Source: Rugalucina vietnamica
Lineage: Eukaryota; Mollusca; Bivalvia; Lucinida; Lucinidae
Assembly (NCBI GenBank): GCA_964017185.1
Contig: OZ024878.1
Location: 4,216,151-4,280,150, forward strand
DNA length: 64,000 nt
Direction of reading: 5' to 3'
In this document: positions 1 to 14,258 of the stretch, one piece after another
How positions within the stretch are numbered: the first letter of the stretch is position 1
Layout of the letters: the number at the start of each line of letters is the position of its first letter
Position numbers and translations under genes: made by a program
The notes under the pieces: generated by a model
Told to the model about the DNA's origin: nothing
Databases searched by the model: none
What the model saw: the letters and a program-made list of their open reading frames with translations, nothing else

Positions 1-1466
1 TTGACCAAAATTTCATTAGTTTCAAAACTCTCTGACTATACGTACTGCTAACTTGAAAATGGCCCATACTGTCCATATTCGGTATCGGGTCGGCTAACTC
101 GAACACCGATATCTCAAAAACTGAGCGAACGATTTTCTTTAAACTCGCCCAGTTTTAAGGTCCTGACCAGTCCTAAGTTTGACCTAAATTTCATTGGTTT
201 CAAAACTCTCTAATATGCGTACTGCTAACTTGAAAATGGCCCATACTGCCCATATTGGGTATGGCGTCGGCTATCTCGAACACCGATATCTCGAAAACTG
301 AGCGAACGATTTTCTTTAAACTCGCCCAGTTTCAAGGTCCTGACCAGTCCTAAGTTTGACCAAAATTTCATTTGTTTCAAAACTCTCTGATATGCGTACT
401 GCTAACTTGAAAATGGCCCATACTGTCCATATTCGGTATGGGGTCGGCTATCTCGAACACCGAAATCTCGAAAACTGAGCGAACGATTTTCATTAAACTC
501 GCCCAGTTACAAGGTCCTGACCAGTCCTAAGTTTGACCAAAATTTCATTAGTTTCAAAACTCTCTGACTATACGTACTGCTAACTTGAAAATGGCCCATA
601 CTGTCCATATTCGGTATGGGGTCGGCTATCTCGAACACCGATATCTCGAAAACTGAGCGAACGATTTTCTTTAAACTCGCCCAGTTTCAAGGTCCTGACC
701 AGTCCTAAGTTTGACCAAAATTTCATTAGTTTCAAAACTCTCTGACTATACGTACTGCTTACTTGAAAATGGCCCATACTGTCCATATTCGGTATGGGGT
801 CGGCTAACTCGAACACCGATATCTCAAAAACTGAGCGAACGATTTTCTTTAAACTCGCCCAGTTTTAAGGTCCTGACCAGTCCTAAGTTTGACCAAAATT
901 TCATTGGTTTCAAAACTCTCTAATATGCGTACTGCTAACTTGAAAATGGCCCATATTGCCCATATTGGGTATGGCGTCGGCTATCTCGAACACCGATATC
1001 TCGAAAACTGAGCGAACGATTTTCTTTAAACTCGCCCAGTTTCAAGGTCCTGACCAGTCCTAATTTTGACCAAAATTTCATTTGTTTCAAAACTCTCTGA
1101 TATGCGTACTGCTAACTTGAAAATGGCCCATACTGTCCATATTCGGTATGGGGTCGGCTATCTCGAACACCGATATCTCGAAAACTGAGCGAACGATTTT
1201 CTTTAAACTCGCCCAGTTACAAGGTCCTGACCAGTCCTAAGTTTGACCAAAATTTCATTAGTTTCAAAACTCTCTGACTATACGTACTGCTAACTTGAAA
1301 ATGGCCCATACTGTCCATATTCGGTATGGGGTCGGCTATCTCGAACACCGATATCTCGAAAACTGAGCGAACAATTTTCTTTAAACTCGCCCAGTTTCAA
1401 GGTCCTGACCAGTCCTAAGTTTGACCAAAATTTCATTTGTTTCAAAACTCTCTAATATGCGTACTG

Positions 1467-2176
1467 CTAACTTGAAAATGGACAATACGGCCTATATTGG
1501 GTATGGCGTCGGCTATCTCGAACACCGATATCACGAAAACTGAGCGAACGATTTTCTTTAAACTCGCCCAGTTTCAAGGTCCTGACCAGTCCTAAGTTTG
1601 ACCAAAATTTCATTAGTTTCAAAACTCTCTGACTATACGTACTGCTAACTTGAAAATGGCCCATACTGTCCATATTCGGTATGGGGTCGGCTATCTCGAA
1701 CACCGATATCTCGAAAACTGAGCGAACGATTTTCTTTAAACTCGCCCAGTTTTAAGGTCCTGACCAGTCCTAAGTTTGACCAAAATTTCATTTGTTTCAA
1801 AACTCTCTAATATGCGTACTGCTAACTTGAAAATGGCCCATACTGCCTATATTGGGTATGGCGTCGGCTATCTCGAACACCGATATCACGAAAACTGAGC
1901 GAACGATTTTCTTTAAACTCGCCCAGTTTCAAGGTCCTGACCAGTCCTAAGTTTGACCAAAATTTCATTAGTTTCAAAACTCTCTGACTATACGTACTGC
2001 TAACTTGAAAATGGCCCATACTGTCCATATTCGGTATGGGGTCGGCTATCTCGAACACCGATATCTCGAAAACTGAGCGAACGATTTTCTTTAAACTCGC
2101 CCAGTTTTAAGGTCCTGACCAGTCCTAAGTTTGACCAAAATTTCATTTGTTTCAAAACTCTCTAATATGCGTACTG
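1467..2176. repeat. Dimer duplication inside the first higher-order unit
   Basis: The two-monomer block starting at 1467 is repeated at 1822. In the other higher-order units the equivalent block occurs once (for example 4838-5192). This unit also lacks the monomer carrying GCCAAATTT that is found near 6354, 9547 and 13986. Gain of two and loss of one monomer explains why this unit is 19 monomers (3371 bp) instead of 18. The pattern fits unequal crossover or gene conversion. Confidence 0.85.
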
Positions 2177-5100
2177 CTAACTTGAAATTGGCCCATACTG
2201 CCCATATTGGGTATGGCGTTGGCTATCTCGAACACCGATATCTCAAAAACTGAGCGAACGATTTTCTTTAAACTCGCCCAGTTTCAAGGTCCTGACCAGT
2301 CCTAAGTTTGACCAAAATTTCATTAGTTTCAAAACTCTCTGACTATACGTACTGCTAACTTGAAAATGGCCCATACTGTCCATATTCGGTATGGGGTCGG
2401 CTAACTCGAACACCGATATCTCAAAAACTGAGCGAACGATTTTCTTTAAACTCGCCCAGTTTTAAGGTCCTGACCAGTCCTAAGTTTGACCAAAATTTCA
2501 TTGGTTTCAAAACTCTCTAATATGCGTACTGCTAACTTGAAAATGGCCCATACTGCCCATATTGGGTATGGCGTCGGCTATCTCGAACACCGATATCTCG
2601 AAAACTGAGAGAACGATTTTCTTTAAACTCGCCCAGTTTCAAGGTCCTGACCAGTCCTAAGTTTGACCAAAATTTCATTTGTTTCAAAACTCTCTGATAT
2701 GCGTACTGCTAACTTGAAAATGGCCCATACTGTCCATATTCGGTATGGGGTCGGCTATCTCGAACACCGATATCTCGAAAACTGAGCGAACGATTTTCTT
2801 TAAACTCGCCCAGTTACAAGGTCCTGACCAGTCCTAAGTTTGACCAAAATTTCATTAGTTTCAAAACTCTCTGACTATACGTACTGCTAACTTGAAAATG
2901 GACCATACTGTCCATATTCGGTATGGGGTCGGCTAACTCGAACACCGATATCTCAAAAACTGAGCGAACGATTTTCTTTAAACTCGCCCAGTTTTAAGGT
3001 CCTGACCAGTCCTAAGTTTGACCAAAATTTCATTGGTTTCAAAACTCTCTAATATGCGTACTGCTAACTTGAAAATGGCCCATACTGCCTATATTGGGTA
3101 TGGCGTCGGCTATCTCGAACACCGATATCTCGAAAACTGAGCGAACGATTTTCTTTAAACTCGCCCAGTTTCAAAGTCCTGACCAGTCCTAAGTTTGACC
3201 AAAATTTCATTTGTTTCAAAACTCTCTAATATGCGTACTGCTAACTTGAAAATGGCCCATACTGCCCATATTGGGTATGGCGTCGGCTATCTCGAACACC
3301 GATATCACGAAAACTGAGCGAACGATTTTCTTTAAACTCGCCCAGTTTCAAGGTCCTGACCAGTCCTAAGTTTGACCAAAATTTCATTAGTTTCAAAACT
3401 CTCTGACTATACGTACTGCTAACTTGAAAATGGCCCATACTGTCCATATTCGGTATCGGGTCGGCTAACTCGAACACCGATATCTCAAAAACTGAGCGAA
3501 CGATTTTCTTTAAACTCGCCCAGTTTTAAGGTCCTGACCAGTCCTAAGTTTGACCTAAATTTCATTGGTTTCAAAACTCTCTAATATGCGTACTGCTAAC
3601 TTGAAAATGGCCCATACTGCCCATATTGGGTATGGCGTCGGCTATCTCGAACACCGATATCTCGAAAACTGAGCGAACGATTTTCTTTAAACTCGCCCAG
3701 TTTCAAGGTCCTGACCAGTCCTAAGTTTGACCAAAATTTCATTTGTTTCAAAACTCTCTGATATGCGTACTGCTAACTTGAAAATGGCCCATACTGTCCA
3801 TATTCGGTATGGGGTCGGCAATCTCGAACACCGAAATCTCGAAAACTGAGCGAACGATTTTCATTAAACTCGCCCAGTTACAAGGTCCTGACCAGTCCTA
3901 AGTTTGACCAAAATTTCATTAGTTTCAAAACTCTCTGACTATACGTACTGCTAACTTGAAAATGGCCCATACTGTCCATATTCGGTATGGGGTCGGCTAT
4001 CTCGAACACCGATATCTCGAAAACTGAGCGAACGATTTTCTTTAAACTCGCCCAGTTTCAAGGTCCTGACCAGTCCTAAGTTTGACCAAAATTTCATTAG
4101 TTTCAAAACTCTCTGACTATACGTACTGCTTACTTGAAAATGGCCCATACTGTCCATATTCGGTATGGGGTCGGCTAACTCGAACACCGATATCTCAAAA
4201 ACTGAGCGAACGATTTTCTTTAAACTCGCCCAGTTTTAAGGTCCTGACCAGTCCTAAGTTTGACCAAAATTTCATTGGTTTCAAAACTCTCTAATATGCG
4301 TATTGCTAACTTGAAAATGGCCCATATTGCCCATATTGGGTATGGCGTCGGCTATCTCGAACACCGATATCTCGAAAACTGAGCGAACGATTTTCTTTAA
4401 ACTCGCCCAGTTTCAAGGTCCTGACAAGTCCTAAGTTTGACCAAAATTTCATTTGTTTCAAAACTCTCTGATATGCGTACTGCTAACTTGAAAATGGCCC
4501 ATACTGTCCATATTCGGTATGGGGTCGGCTATCTCGAACACCGATATCTCGAAAACTGAGCGAACGATTTTCTTTAAACTCGCCCAGTTACAAGGTCCTG
4601 ACCAGTCCTAAGTTTGACCAAAATTTCATTAGTTTCAAAACTCTCTGACTATACGTACTGCTAACTTGAAAATGGCCCATACTGTCCATATTCGGTATGG
4701 GGTCGGCTATCTCGAACACCGATATCTCGAAAACTGAGCGAACAATTTTCTTTAAACTCGCCCAGTTTCAAGGTCCTGACCAGTCCTAAGTTTGACCAAA
4801 ATTTCATTTGTTTCAAAACTCTCTAATATGCGTACTGCTAACTTGAAAATGGCCCATACTGCCTATATTGGGTATGGCGTCGGCTATCTCGAACACCGAT
4901 ATCACGAAAACTGAGCGAATGATTTTCTTTAAACTCGCCCAGTTTCAAGGTCCTGACCAGTCCTAAGTTTGACCAAAATTTCATTAGTTTCAAAACTCTC
5001 TGACTATACGTACTGCTAACTTGAAAATGGCCCATACTGTCCATATTCGGTATGGGGTCGGCTATCTCGAACACCGATATCTCGAAAACTGAGCGAACGA

Positions 5101-8100
5101 TTTTCTTTAAACTCGCCCAGTTTTAAGGTCCTGACCAGTCCTAAGTTTGACCAAAATTTCATTTGTTTCAAAACTCTCTAATATGCGTACTGCTAACTTG
5201 AAATTGGCCCATACTGCCCATATTGGGTATGGCGTCGGCTATCTCGAACACCGATATCTCAAAAACTGAGCGAACGATTTTCTTTAAACTCGCCCAGTTT
5301 CAAGGTCCTGACCAGTCCTAAGTTTGACCAAAATTTCATTAGTTTCAAAACTCTCTGACTATACGTACTGCTAACTTGAAAATGGCCCATACTGTCCATA
5401 TTCGGTATGGGGTCGGCTAACTCGAACACCGATATCTCAAAAACTGAGCGAACGATTTTCTTTAAACTCGCCCAGTTTTAAGGTCCTGACCAGTCCTAAG
5501 TTTGACCAAAATTTCATTGGTTTCAAAACTCTCTAATATGCGTACTGCTAACTTGAAAATGGCCCATACTGCCCATATTGGGTATGGCGTCGGCTATCTC
5601 GAACACCGATATCTCGAAAACTGAGCGAACGATTTTCTTTAAACTCGCCCAGTTTCAAGGTCCTGACCAGTCCTAAGTTTGACCAAAATTTCATTTGTTT
5701 CAAAACTCTCTGATATGCGTACTGCTAACTTGAAAATGGCCCATACTGTCCATATTCGGTATGGGGTCGGCTATCTCGAACACCGATATCTCGAAAACTG
5801 AGCGAACGATTTTCTTTAAACTCGCCCAGTTACAAGGTCCTGACCAGTCCTAAGTTTGACCAAAATTTCATTAGTTTCAAAACTCTCTGACTATACGTAC
5901 TGCTAACTTGAAAATGGACCATACTGTCCATATTCGGTATGGGGTCGGCTAACTCGAACACCGATATCTCAAAAACTGAGCGAACGATTTTCTTTAAACT
6001 CGCCCAGTTTTAAGGTCCTGACCAGTCCTAAGTTTGACCAAAATTTCATTGGTTTCAAAACTCTCTAATATGCGTACTGCTAACTTGAAAATGGCCCATA
6101 CTGCCTATATTGGGTATGGCGTCGGCTATCTCGAACACCGATATCTCGAAAACTGAGCGAACGATTTTCTTTAAACTCGCCCAGTTTCAAAGTCCTGACC
6201 AGTCCTAAGTTTGACCAAAATTTCATTTGTTTCAAAACTCTCTAATATGCGTACTGCTAACTTGAAAATGGCCCATACTGTCCATATTCGGTATGGGGTC
6301 GGCTATCTCGAACACCGATATCTCGAAAACTGAGCGAACGATTTTCTTTAAACTCGCCAAATTTCAAGGTCCTGACCAGTCCTAAGTTTGACCAAAATTT
6401 CATTTGTTTCAAAACTCTCTAATATGCGTACTGCTAACTTGAAAATGGCCCATACTGCCTATATTGGGTATGGCGTCGGCTATCTCGAACACCGATATCA
6501 CGAAAACTGAGCGAACGATTTTCTTTAAACTCGCCCAGTTTCAAGGTCCTGACCAGTCCTAAGTTTGACCAAAATTTCATTAGTTTCAAAACTCTCTGAC
6601 TATACGTACTGCTAACTTGAAAATGGCCCATACTGTCCATATTCGGTATCGGGTCGGCTAACTCGAACACCGATATCTCAAAAACTGAGCGAACGATTTT
6701 CTTTAAACTCGCCCAGTTTTAAGGTCCTGACCAGTCCTAAGTTTGACCTAAATTTCATTGGTTTCAAAACTCTCTAATATGCGTACTGCTAACTTGAAAA
6801 TGGCCCATACTGCCCATATTGGGTATGGCGTCGGCTATCTCGAACACCGATATCTCGAAAACTGAGCGAACGATTTTCTTTAAACTCGCCCAGTTTCAAG
6901 GTCCTGACCAGTCCTAAGTTTGACCAAAATTTCATTTGTTTCAAAACTCTCTGATATGCGTACTGCTAACTTGAAAATGGCCCATACTGTCCATATTCGG
7001 TATGGGGTCGGCTATCTCGAACACCGAAATCTCGAAAACTGAGCGAACGATTTTCATTAAACTCGCCCAGTTACAAGGTCCTGACCAGTCCTAAGTTTGA
7101 CCAAAATTTCATTAGTTTCAAAACTCTCTGACTATACGTACTGCTAACTTGAAAATGGCCCATACTGTCCATATTCGGTATGGGGTCGGCTATCTCGAAC
7201 ACCGATATCTCGAAAACTGAGCGAACGATTTTCTTTAAACTCGCCCAGTTTCAAGGTCCTGACCAGTCCTAAGTTTGACCAAAATTTCATTAGTTTCAAA
7301 ACTCTCTGACTATACGTACTGCTTACTTGAAAATGGCCCATACTGTCCATATTCGGTATGGGGTCGGCTAACTCGAACACCGATATCTCAAAAACTGAGC
7401 GAACGATTTTCTTTAAACTCGCCCAGTTTTAAGGTCCTGACCAGTCCTAAGTTTGACCAAAATTTCATTGGTTTCAAAACTCTCTAATATGCGTACTGCT
7501 AACTTGAAAATGGCCCATATTGCCCATATTGGGTATGGCGTCGGCTATCTCGAACACCGATATCTCGAAAACTGAGCGAACGATTTTCTTTAAACTCGCC
7601 CAGTTTCAAGGTCCTGACCAGTCCTAAGTTTGACCAAAATTTCATTTGTTTCAAAACTCTCTGATATGCGTACTGCTAACTTGAAAATGGCCCATACTGT
7701 CCATATTCGGTATGGGGTCGGCTATCTCGAACACCGATATCTCGAAAACTGAGCAAACGATTTTCATTAAACTCGCCCAGTTACAAGGTCCTGACCAGTC
7801 CTAAGTTTGACCAAAATTTCATTAGTTTCAAAACTCTCTGACTATACGTACTGCTAACTTGAAAATGGCCCATACTGTCCATATTCGGTATGGGGTCGGC
7901 TATCTCGAACACCGATATCTCGAAAACTGAGCGAACAATTTTCTTTAAACTCGCCCAGTTTCAAGGTCCTGACCAGTCCTAAGTTTGACCAAAATTTCAT
8001 TTGTTTCAAAACTCTCTAATATGCGTTCTGCTAACTTGAAAATGGCCCATACTGCCTATATTGGGTATGGCGTCGGCTATCTCGAACACCGATATCACGA

Positions 8101-10336
8101 AAACTGAGCGAACGATTTTCTTTAAACTCGCCCAGTTTCAAGGTCCTGACCAGTCCTAAGTTTGACCAAAATTTCATTAGTTTCAAAACTCTCTGACTAT
8201 ACGTACTGCTAACTTGAAAATGGCCCATACTGTCCATATTCGGTATGGGGTCGGCTATCTCGAACACCGATATCTCGAAAACTGAGCGAACGATTTTCTT
8301 TAAACTCGCCCAGTTTTAAGGTCCTGACCAGTCCTAAGTTTGACCAAAATTTCATTTGTTTCAAAACTCTCTAATATGCGTACTGCTAACTTGAAATTGG
8401 CCCATACTGCCCATATTGGGTATGGCGTCGGCTATCTCGAACACCGATATCTCAAAAACTGAGCGAACGATTTTCTTTAAACTCGCCCAGTTTCAAGGTC
8501 CTGACCAGTCCTAAGTTTGACCAAAATTTCATTAGTTTCAAAACTCTCTGACTATACGTACTGCTAACTTGAAAATGGCCCATACTGTCCATATTCGGTA
8601 TGGGGTCGGCTAACTCGAACACCGATATCTCAAAAACTGAGCGAACGATTTTCTTTAAACTCGCCCAGTTTTAAGGTCCTGACCAGTCCTAAGTTTGACC
8701 AAAATTTCATTGGTTTCAAAACTCTCTAATATGCGTACTGCTAACTTGAAAATGGCCCATACTGCCCATATTGGGTATGGCGTCGGCTATCTCGAACACC
8801 GATATCTCGAAAACTGAGCGAACGATTTTCTTTAAACTCGCCCAGTTTCAAGGTCCTGACCAGTCCTAAGTTTGACCAAAATTTCATTTGTTTCAAAACT
8901 CTCTGATATGCGTACTGCTAACTTGAAAATGGCCCATACTGTCCATATTCGGTATGGGGTCGGCTATCTCGAACACCGATATCTCGAAAACTGAGCGAAC
9001 GATTTTCTTTAAACTCGCCCAGTTACAAGGTCCTGACCAGTCCTAAGTTTCACCAAAATTTCATTAGTTTCAAAACTCTCTGACTATACGTACTGCTAAC
9101 TTGAAAATGGACCATACTGTCCATATTCGGTATGGGGTCGGCTAACTCGAACACCGATATCTCAAAAACTGAGCGAACGATTTTCTTTAAACTCGCCCAG
9201 TTTTAAGGTCCTGACCAGTCCTAAGTTTGACCAAAATTTCATTGGTTTCAAAACTCTCTAATATGCGTACTGCTAACTTGAAAATGGCCCATACTGCCTA
9301 TATTGGGTATGGCGTCGGCTATCGCGAACACCGATATCTCGAAAACTGAGCGAACGATTTTCTTTAAACTCGCCCAGTTTCAAAGTCCTGACCAGTCCTA
9401 AGTTTGACCAAAATTTCATTTGTTTCAAAACTCTCTAATATGCGTACTGCTAACTTGAAAATGGCCCATACTGTCCATATTCGGTATGGGGTCGGCTATC
9501 TCGAACACCGATATCTCGAAAACTGAGCGAACGATTTTCTTTAAACTCGCCAAATTTCAAGGTCCTGACCAGTCCTAAGTTTGACCAAAATTTCATTTGT
9601 TTCAAAACTCTCTAATATGCGTACTGCTAACTTGAAAATGGCCCATACTGCCCATATTGGGTATGGCGTCGGCTATCTCGAACACCGATATCACGAAAAC
9701 TGAGCGAACGATTTTCTTTAAACTCGCCCAGTTTCAAGGTCCTGACCAGTCCTAAGTTTGACCAAAATTTCATTAGTTTCAAAACTCTCTGACTATACGT
9801 ACTGCTAACTTGAAAATGGCCCATACTGTCCATATTCGGTATCGGGTCGGCTAACTCGAACACCGATATCTCAAAAACTGAGCGAACGATTTTCTTTAAA
9901 CTCGCCCAGTTTTAAGGTCCTGACCAGTCCTAAGTTTGACCTAAATTTCATTGGTTTCAAAACTCTCTAATATGCGTACTGCTAACTTGAAAATGGCCCA
10001 TACTGCCCATATTGGGTATGGCGTCGGCTATCTCGAACACCGATATCTCGAAAACTGAGCGAACGATTTTCTTTAAACTCGCCCAGTTTCAAGGTCCTGA
10101 CCAGTCCTAAGTTTGACCAAAATTTCATTTGTTTCAAAACTCTCTGATATGCGTACTGCTAACTTGAAAATGGCCCATACTGTCCATATTCGGTATGGGG
10201 TCGGCTATCTCGAACACCGAAATCTCGAAAACTGAGCGAACGATTTTCATTAAACTCGCCCAGTTTCAAGGTCCTGACCAGTCCTAAGTTTGACCAAAAT
10301 TTCATTAGTTTCAAAACTCTCTGACTATACGTACTG

Positions 10337-12822
10337 CTAACTTGAAAATGGCCCATACTGTCCATATTCGGTATGGGGTCGGCTATCTCGAACACCGATA
10401 TCTCGAAAACTGAGCGAACGATTTTCTTTAAACTCGCCCAGTTTCAAGGTCCTGACCAGTCCTAAGTTTGACCAAAATTTCATTAGTTTCAAAACTCTCT
10501 GACTATACGTACTGCTTACTTGAAAATGGCCCATACTGTCCATATTCGGTATGGGGTCGGCTAACTCGAACACCGATATCTCAAAAACTGAGCGAACGAT
10601 TTTCTTTAAACTCGCCCAGTTTTAAGGTCCTGACCAGTCCTAAGTTTGACCAAAATTTCATTGGTTTCAAAACTCTCTAATATGCGTACTGCTAACTTGA
10701 AAATGGCCCATATTGCCCATATTGGGTATGGCGTCGGCTATCTCGAACACCGATATCTCGAAAACTGAGCGAACGATTTTCTTTAAACTCGCCCAGTTTC
10801 AAGGTCCTGACCAGTCCTAAGTTTGACCAAAATTTCATTTGTTTCAAAACTCTCTGATATGCGTACTGCTAACTTGAAAATGGCCCATACTGTCCATATT
10901 CGGTATGGGGTCGGCTATCTCGAACACCGATATCTCGAAAACTGAGCAAACGATTTTCATTAAACTCGCCCAGTTACAAGGTCCTGACCAGTCCTAAGTT
11001 TGACCAAAATTTCATTAGTTTCAAAACTCTCTGACTATACGTACTGCTAACTTGAAAATGGCCCATACTGTCCATATTCGGTATGGGGTCGGCTATCTCG
11101 AACACCGATATCTCGAAAACTGAGCGAACAATTTTCTTTAAACTCGCCCAGTTTCAAGGTCCTGACCAGTCCTAAGTTTGACCAAAATTTCATTTGTTTC
11201 AAAACTCTCTAATATGCGTTCTGCTAACTTGAAAATGGCCCATACTGCCTATATTGGGTATGGCGTCGGCTATCTCGAACACCGATATCACGAAAACTGA
11301 GCGAACGATTTTCTTTAAACTCGCCCAGTTTCAAGGTCCTGACCAGTCCTAAGTTTGACCAAAATTTCATTAGTTTCAAAACTCTCTGACTATACGTACT
11401 GCTAACTTGAAAATGGCCCATACTGTCCATATTCGGTATGGGGTCGGCTAACTCGAACACCGAAATCTCGAAAACTGAGCGAACGATTTTCATTAAACTC
11501 GCCCAGTTACAAGGTCCTGACCAGTCCTAAGTTTGACCAAAATTTCATTAGTTTCAAAACTCTCTGACTATACGTACTGCTAACTTGAAAATGGCCCATA
11601 CTGTCCATATTCGGTATGGGGTCGGCTATCTCGAACACCGATATCTCGAAAACTGAGCGAACGATTTTCTTTAAACTCGCCCAGTTTCAAGGTCCTGACC
11701 AGTCCTAAGTTTGACCAAAATTTCATTAGTTTCAAAACTCTCTGACTATACGTACTGCTTACTTGAAAATGGCCCATACTGTCCATATTCGGTATGGGGT
11801 CGGCTAACTCGAACACCGATATCTCAAAAACTGAGCGAACGATTTTCTTTAAACTCGCCCAGTTTTAAGGTCCTGACCAGTCCTAAGTTTGACCAAAATT
11901 TCATTGGTTTCAAAACTCTCTAATATGCGTACTGCTAACTTGAAAATGGCCCATATTGCCCATATTGGGTATGGCGTCGGCTATCTCGAACACCGATATC
12001 TCGAAAACTGAGCGAACGATTTTCTTTAAACTCGCCCAGTTTCAAGGTCCTGACCAGTCCTAAGTTTGACCAAAATTTCATTTGTTTCAAAACTCTCTGA
12101 TATGCGTACTGCTAACTTGAAAATGGCCCATACTGTCCATATTCGGTATGGGGTCGGCTATCTCGAACACCGATATCTCGAAAACTGAGCAAACGATTTT
12201 CATTAAACTCGCCCAGTTACAAGGTCCTGACCAGTCCTAAGTTTGACCAAAATTTCATTAGTTTCAAAACTCTCTGACTATACGTACTGCTAACTTGAAA
12301 ATGGCCCATACTGTCCATATTCGGTATGGGGTCGGCTATCTCGAACACCGATATCTCGAAAACTGAGCGAACAATTTTCTTTAAACTCGCCCAGTTTCAA
12401 GGTCCTGACCAGTCCTAAGTTTGACCAAAATTTCATTTGTTTCAAAACTCTCTAATATGCGTTCTGCTAACTTGAAAATGGCCCATACTGCCTATATTGG
12501 GTATGGCGTCGGCTATCTCGAACACCGATATCACGAAAACTGAGCGAACGATTTTCTTTAAACTCGCCCAGTTTCAAGGTCCTGACCAGTCCTAAGTTTG
12601 ACCAAAATTTCATTAGTTTCAAAACTCTCTGACTATACGTACTGCTAACTTGAAAATGGCCCATACTGTCCATATTCGGTATGGGGTCGGCTATCTCGAA
12701 CACCGATATCTCGAAAACTGAGCGAACGATTTTCTTTAAACTCGCCCAGTTTTAAGGTCCTGACCAGTCCTAAGTTTGACCAAAATTTCATTTGTTTCAA
12801 AACTCTCTAATATGCGTACTGC
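10337..12822. repeat. Seven-monomer segmental duplication in the satellite
   Basis: The block 10337-11579 is repeated at 11580-12822 with an offset of 1243 bp (seven monomers). The marker GCGTTCTGC, found once per unit near 8023, appears twice here (about 11216 and 12459). This stretches the last unit (9758-14193) to 25 monomers. Confidence 0.85.
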
Positions 12823-14258
12823 TAACTTGAAATTGGCCCATACTGCCCATATTGGGTATGGCGTCGGCTATCTCGAACACCGATATCTCAAAAACTGAGC
12901 GAACGATTTTCTTTAAACTCGCCCAGTTTCAAGGTCCTGACCAGTCCTAAGTTTGACCAAAATTTCATTAGTTTCAAAACTCTCTGACTATACGTACTGC
13001 TAACTTGAAAATGGCCCATACTGTCCATATTCGGTATGGGGTCGGCTAACTCGAACACCGATATCTCAAAAACTGAGCGAACGATTTTCTTTAAACTCGC
13101 CCAGTTTTAAGGTCCTGACCAGTCCTAAGTTTGACCAAAATTTCATTGGTTTCAAAACTCTCTAATATGCGTACTGCTAACTTGAAAATGGCCCATACTG
13201 CCCATATTGGGTATGGCGTCGGCTATCTCGAACACCGATATCTCGAAAACTGAGCGAACGATTTTCTTTAAACTCGCCCAGTTTCAAGGTCCTGACCAGT
13301 CCTAAGTTTGACCAAAATTTCATTTGTTTCAAAACTCTCTGATATGCGTACTGCTAACTTGAAAATGGCCCATACTGTCCATATTCGGTATGGGGTCGGC
13401 TATCTCGAACACCGATATCTCGAAAACTGAGCGAACGATTTTCTTTAAACTCGCCCAGTTACAAGGTCCTGACCAGTCCTAAGTTTCACCAAAATTTCAT
13501 TAGTTTCAAAACTCTCTGACTATACGTACTGCTAACTTGAAAATGGACCATACTGTCCATATTCGGTATGGGGTCGGCTAACTCGAACACCGATATCTCA
13601 AAAACTGAGCGAACGATTTTCTTTAAACTCGCCCAGTTTTAAGGTCCTGACCAGTCCTAAGTTTGACCAAAATTTCATTGGTTTCAAAACTCTCTAATAT
13701 GCGTACTGCTAACTTGAAAATGGCCCATACTGCCTATATTGGGTATGGCGTCGGCTATCTCGAACACCGATATCTCGAAAACTGAGCGAACGATTTTCTT
13801 TAAACTCGCCCAGTTTCAAAGTCCTGACCAGTCCTAAGTTTGACCAAAATTTCATTTGTTTCAAAACTCTCTAATATGCGTACTGCTAACTTGAAAATGG
13901 CCCATACTGTCCATATTCGGTATGGGGTCGGCTATCTCGAACACCGATATCTCGAAAACTGAGCGAACGATTTTCTTTAAACTCGCCAAATTTCAAGGTC
14001 CTGACCAGTCCTAAGTTTGACCAAAATTTCATTTGTTTCAAAACTCTCTAATATGCGTACTGCTAACTTGAAAATGGCCCATACTGCCCATATTGGGTAT
14101 GGCGTCGGCTATCTCGAACACCGATATCACGAAAACTGAGCGAACGATTTTCTTTAAACTCGCCCAGTTTTAAGGTCCTGACCAGTCCTAAGTTTGACCA
14201 AAATTTCATTAGTTTCAAAACTCTCTGACTATACGTACTGCTAACTTGAAAATGGCCA

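Larger units (their letters stand above)
1..14258. repeat. 177/178-bp satellite array with higher-order repeat structure
   Basis: Head-to-tail array of about 80 monomers of 177 or 178 bp. The 1 bp difference comes from a CTGACTATACG versus CTAATATGCG variant. Monomers carry diagnostic variants such as TGTCCATATTCGG versus TGCCCATATTGGG, GGTATCGGG, AAATTGGCCC, GCCAAATTT and GCGTTCTGC. These recur at fixed long intervals: the GGTATCGGG monomer is at 83, 3452, 6645 and 9838, so spacing is 3371, 3193 and 3193 bp. The 3193 bp unit is an 18-monomer higher-order repeat. The array begins before the window and stops abruptly near 14258. The short open frames on both strands recur with the monomer and are repeat artefacts, not genes. 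A centromeric or heterochromatic role is inference. Confidence 0.97.

Noticed and set aside
1-14258. Many 70-89 aa open frames on both strands
   Set aside because: They recur with the satellite period, differ only by monomer variants and overlap on opposite strands; repeat artefacts.
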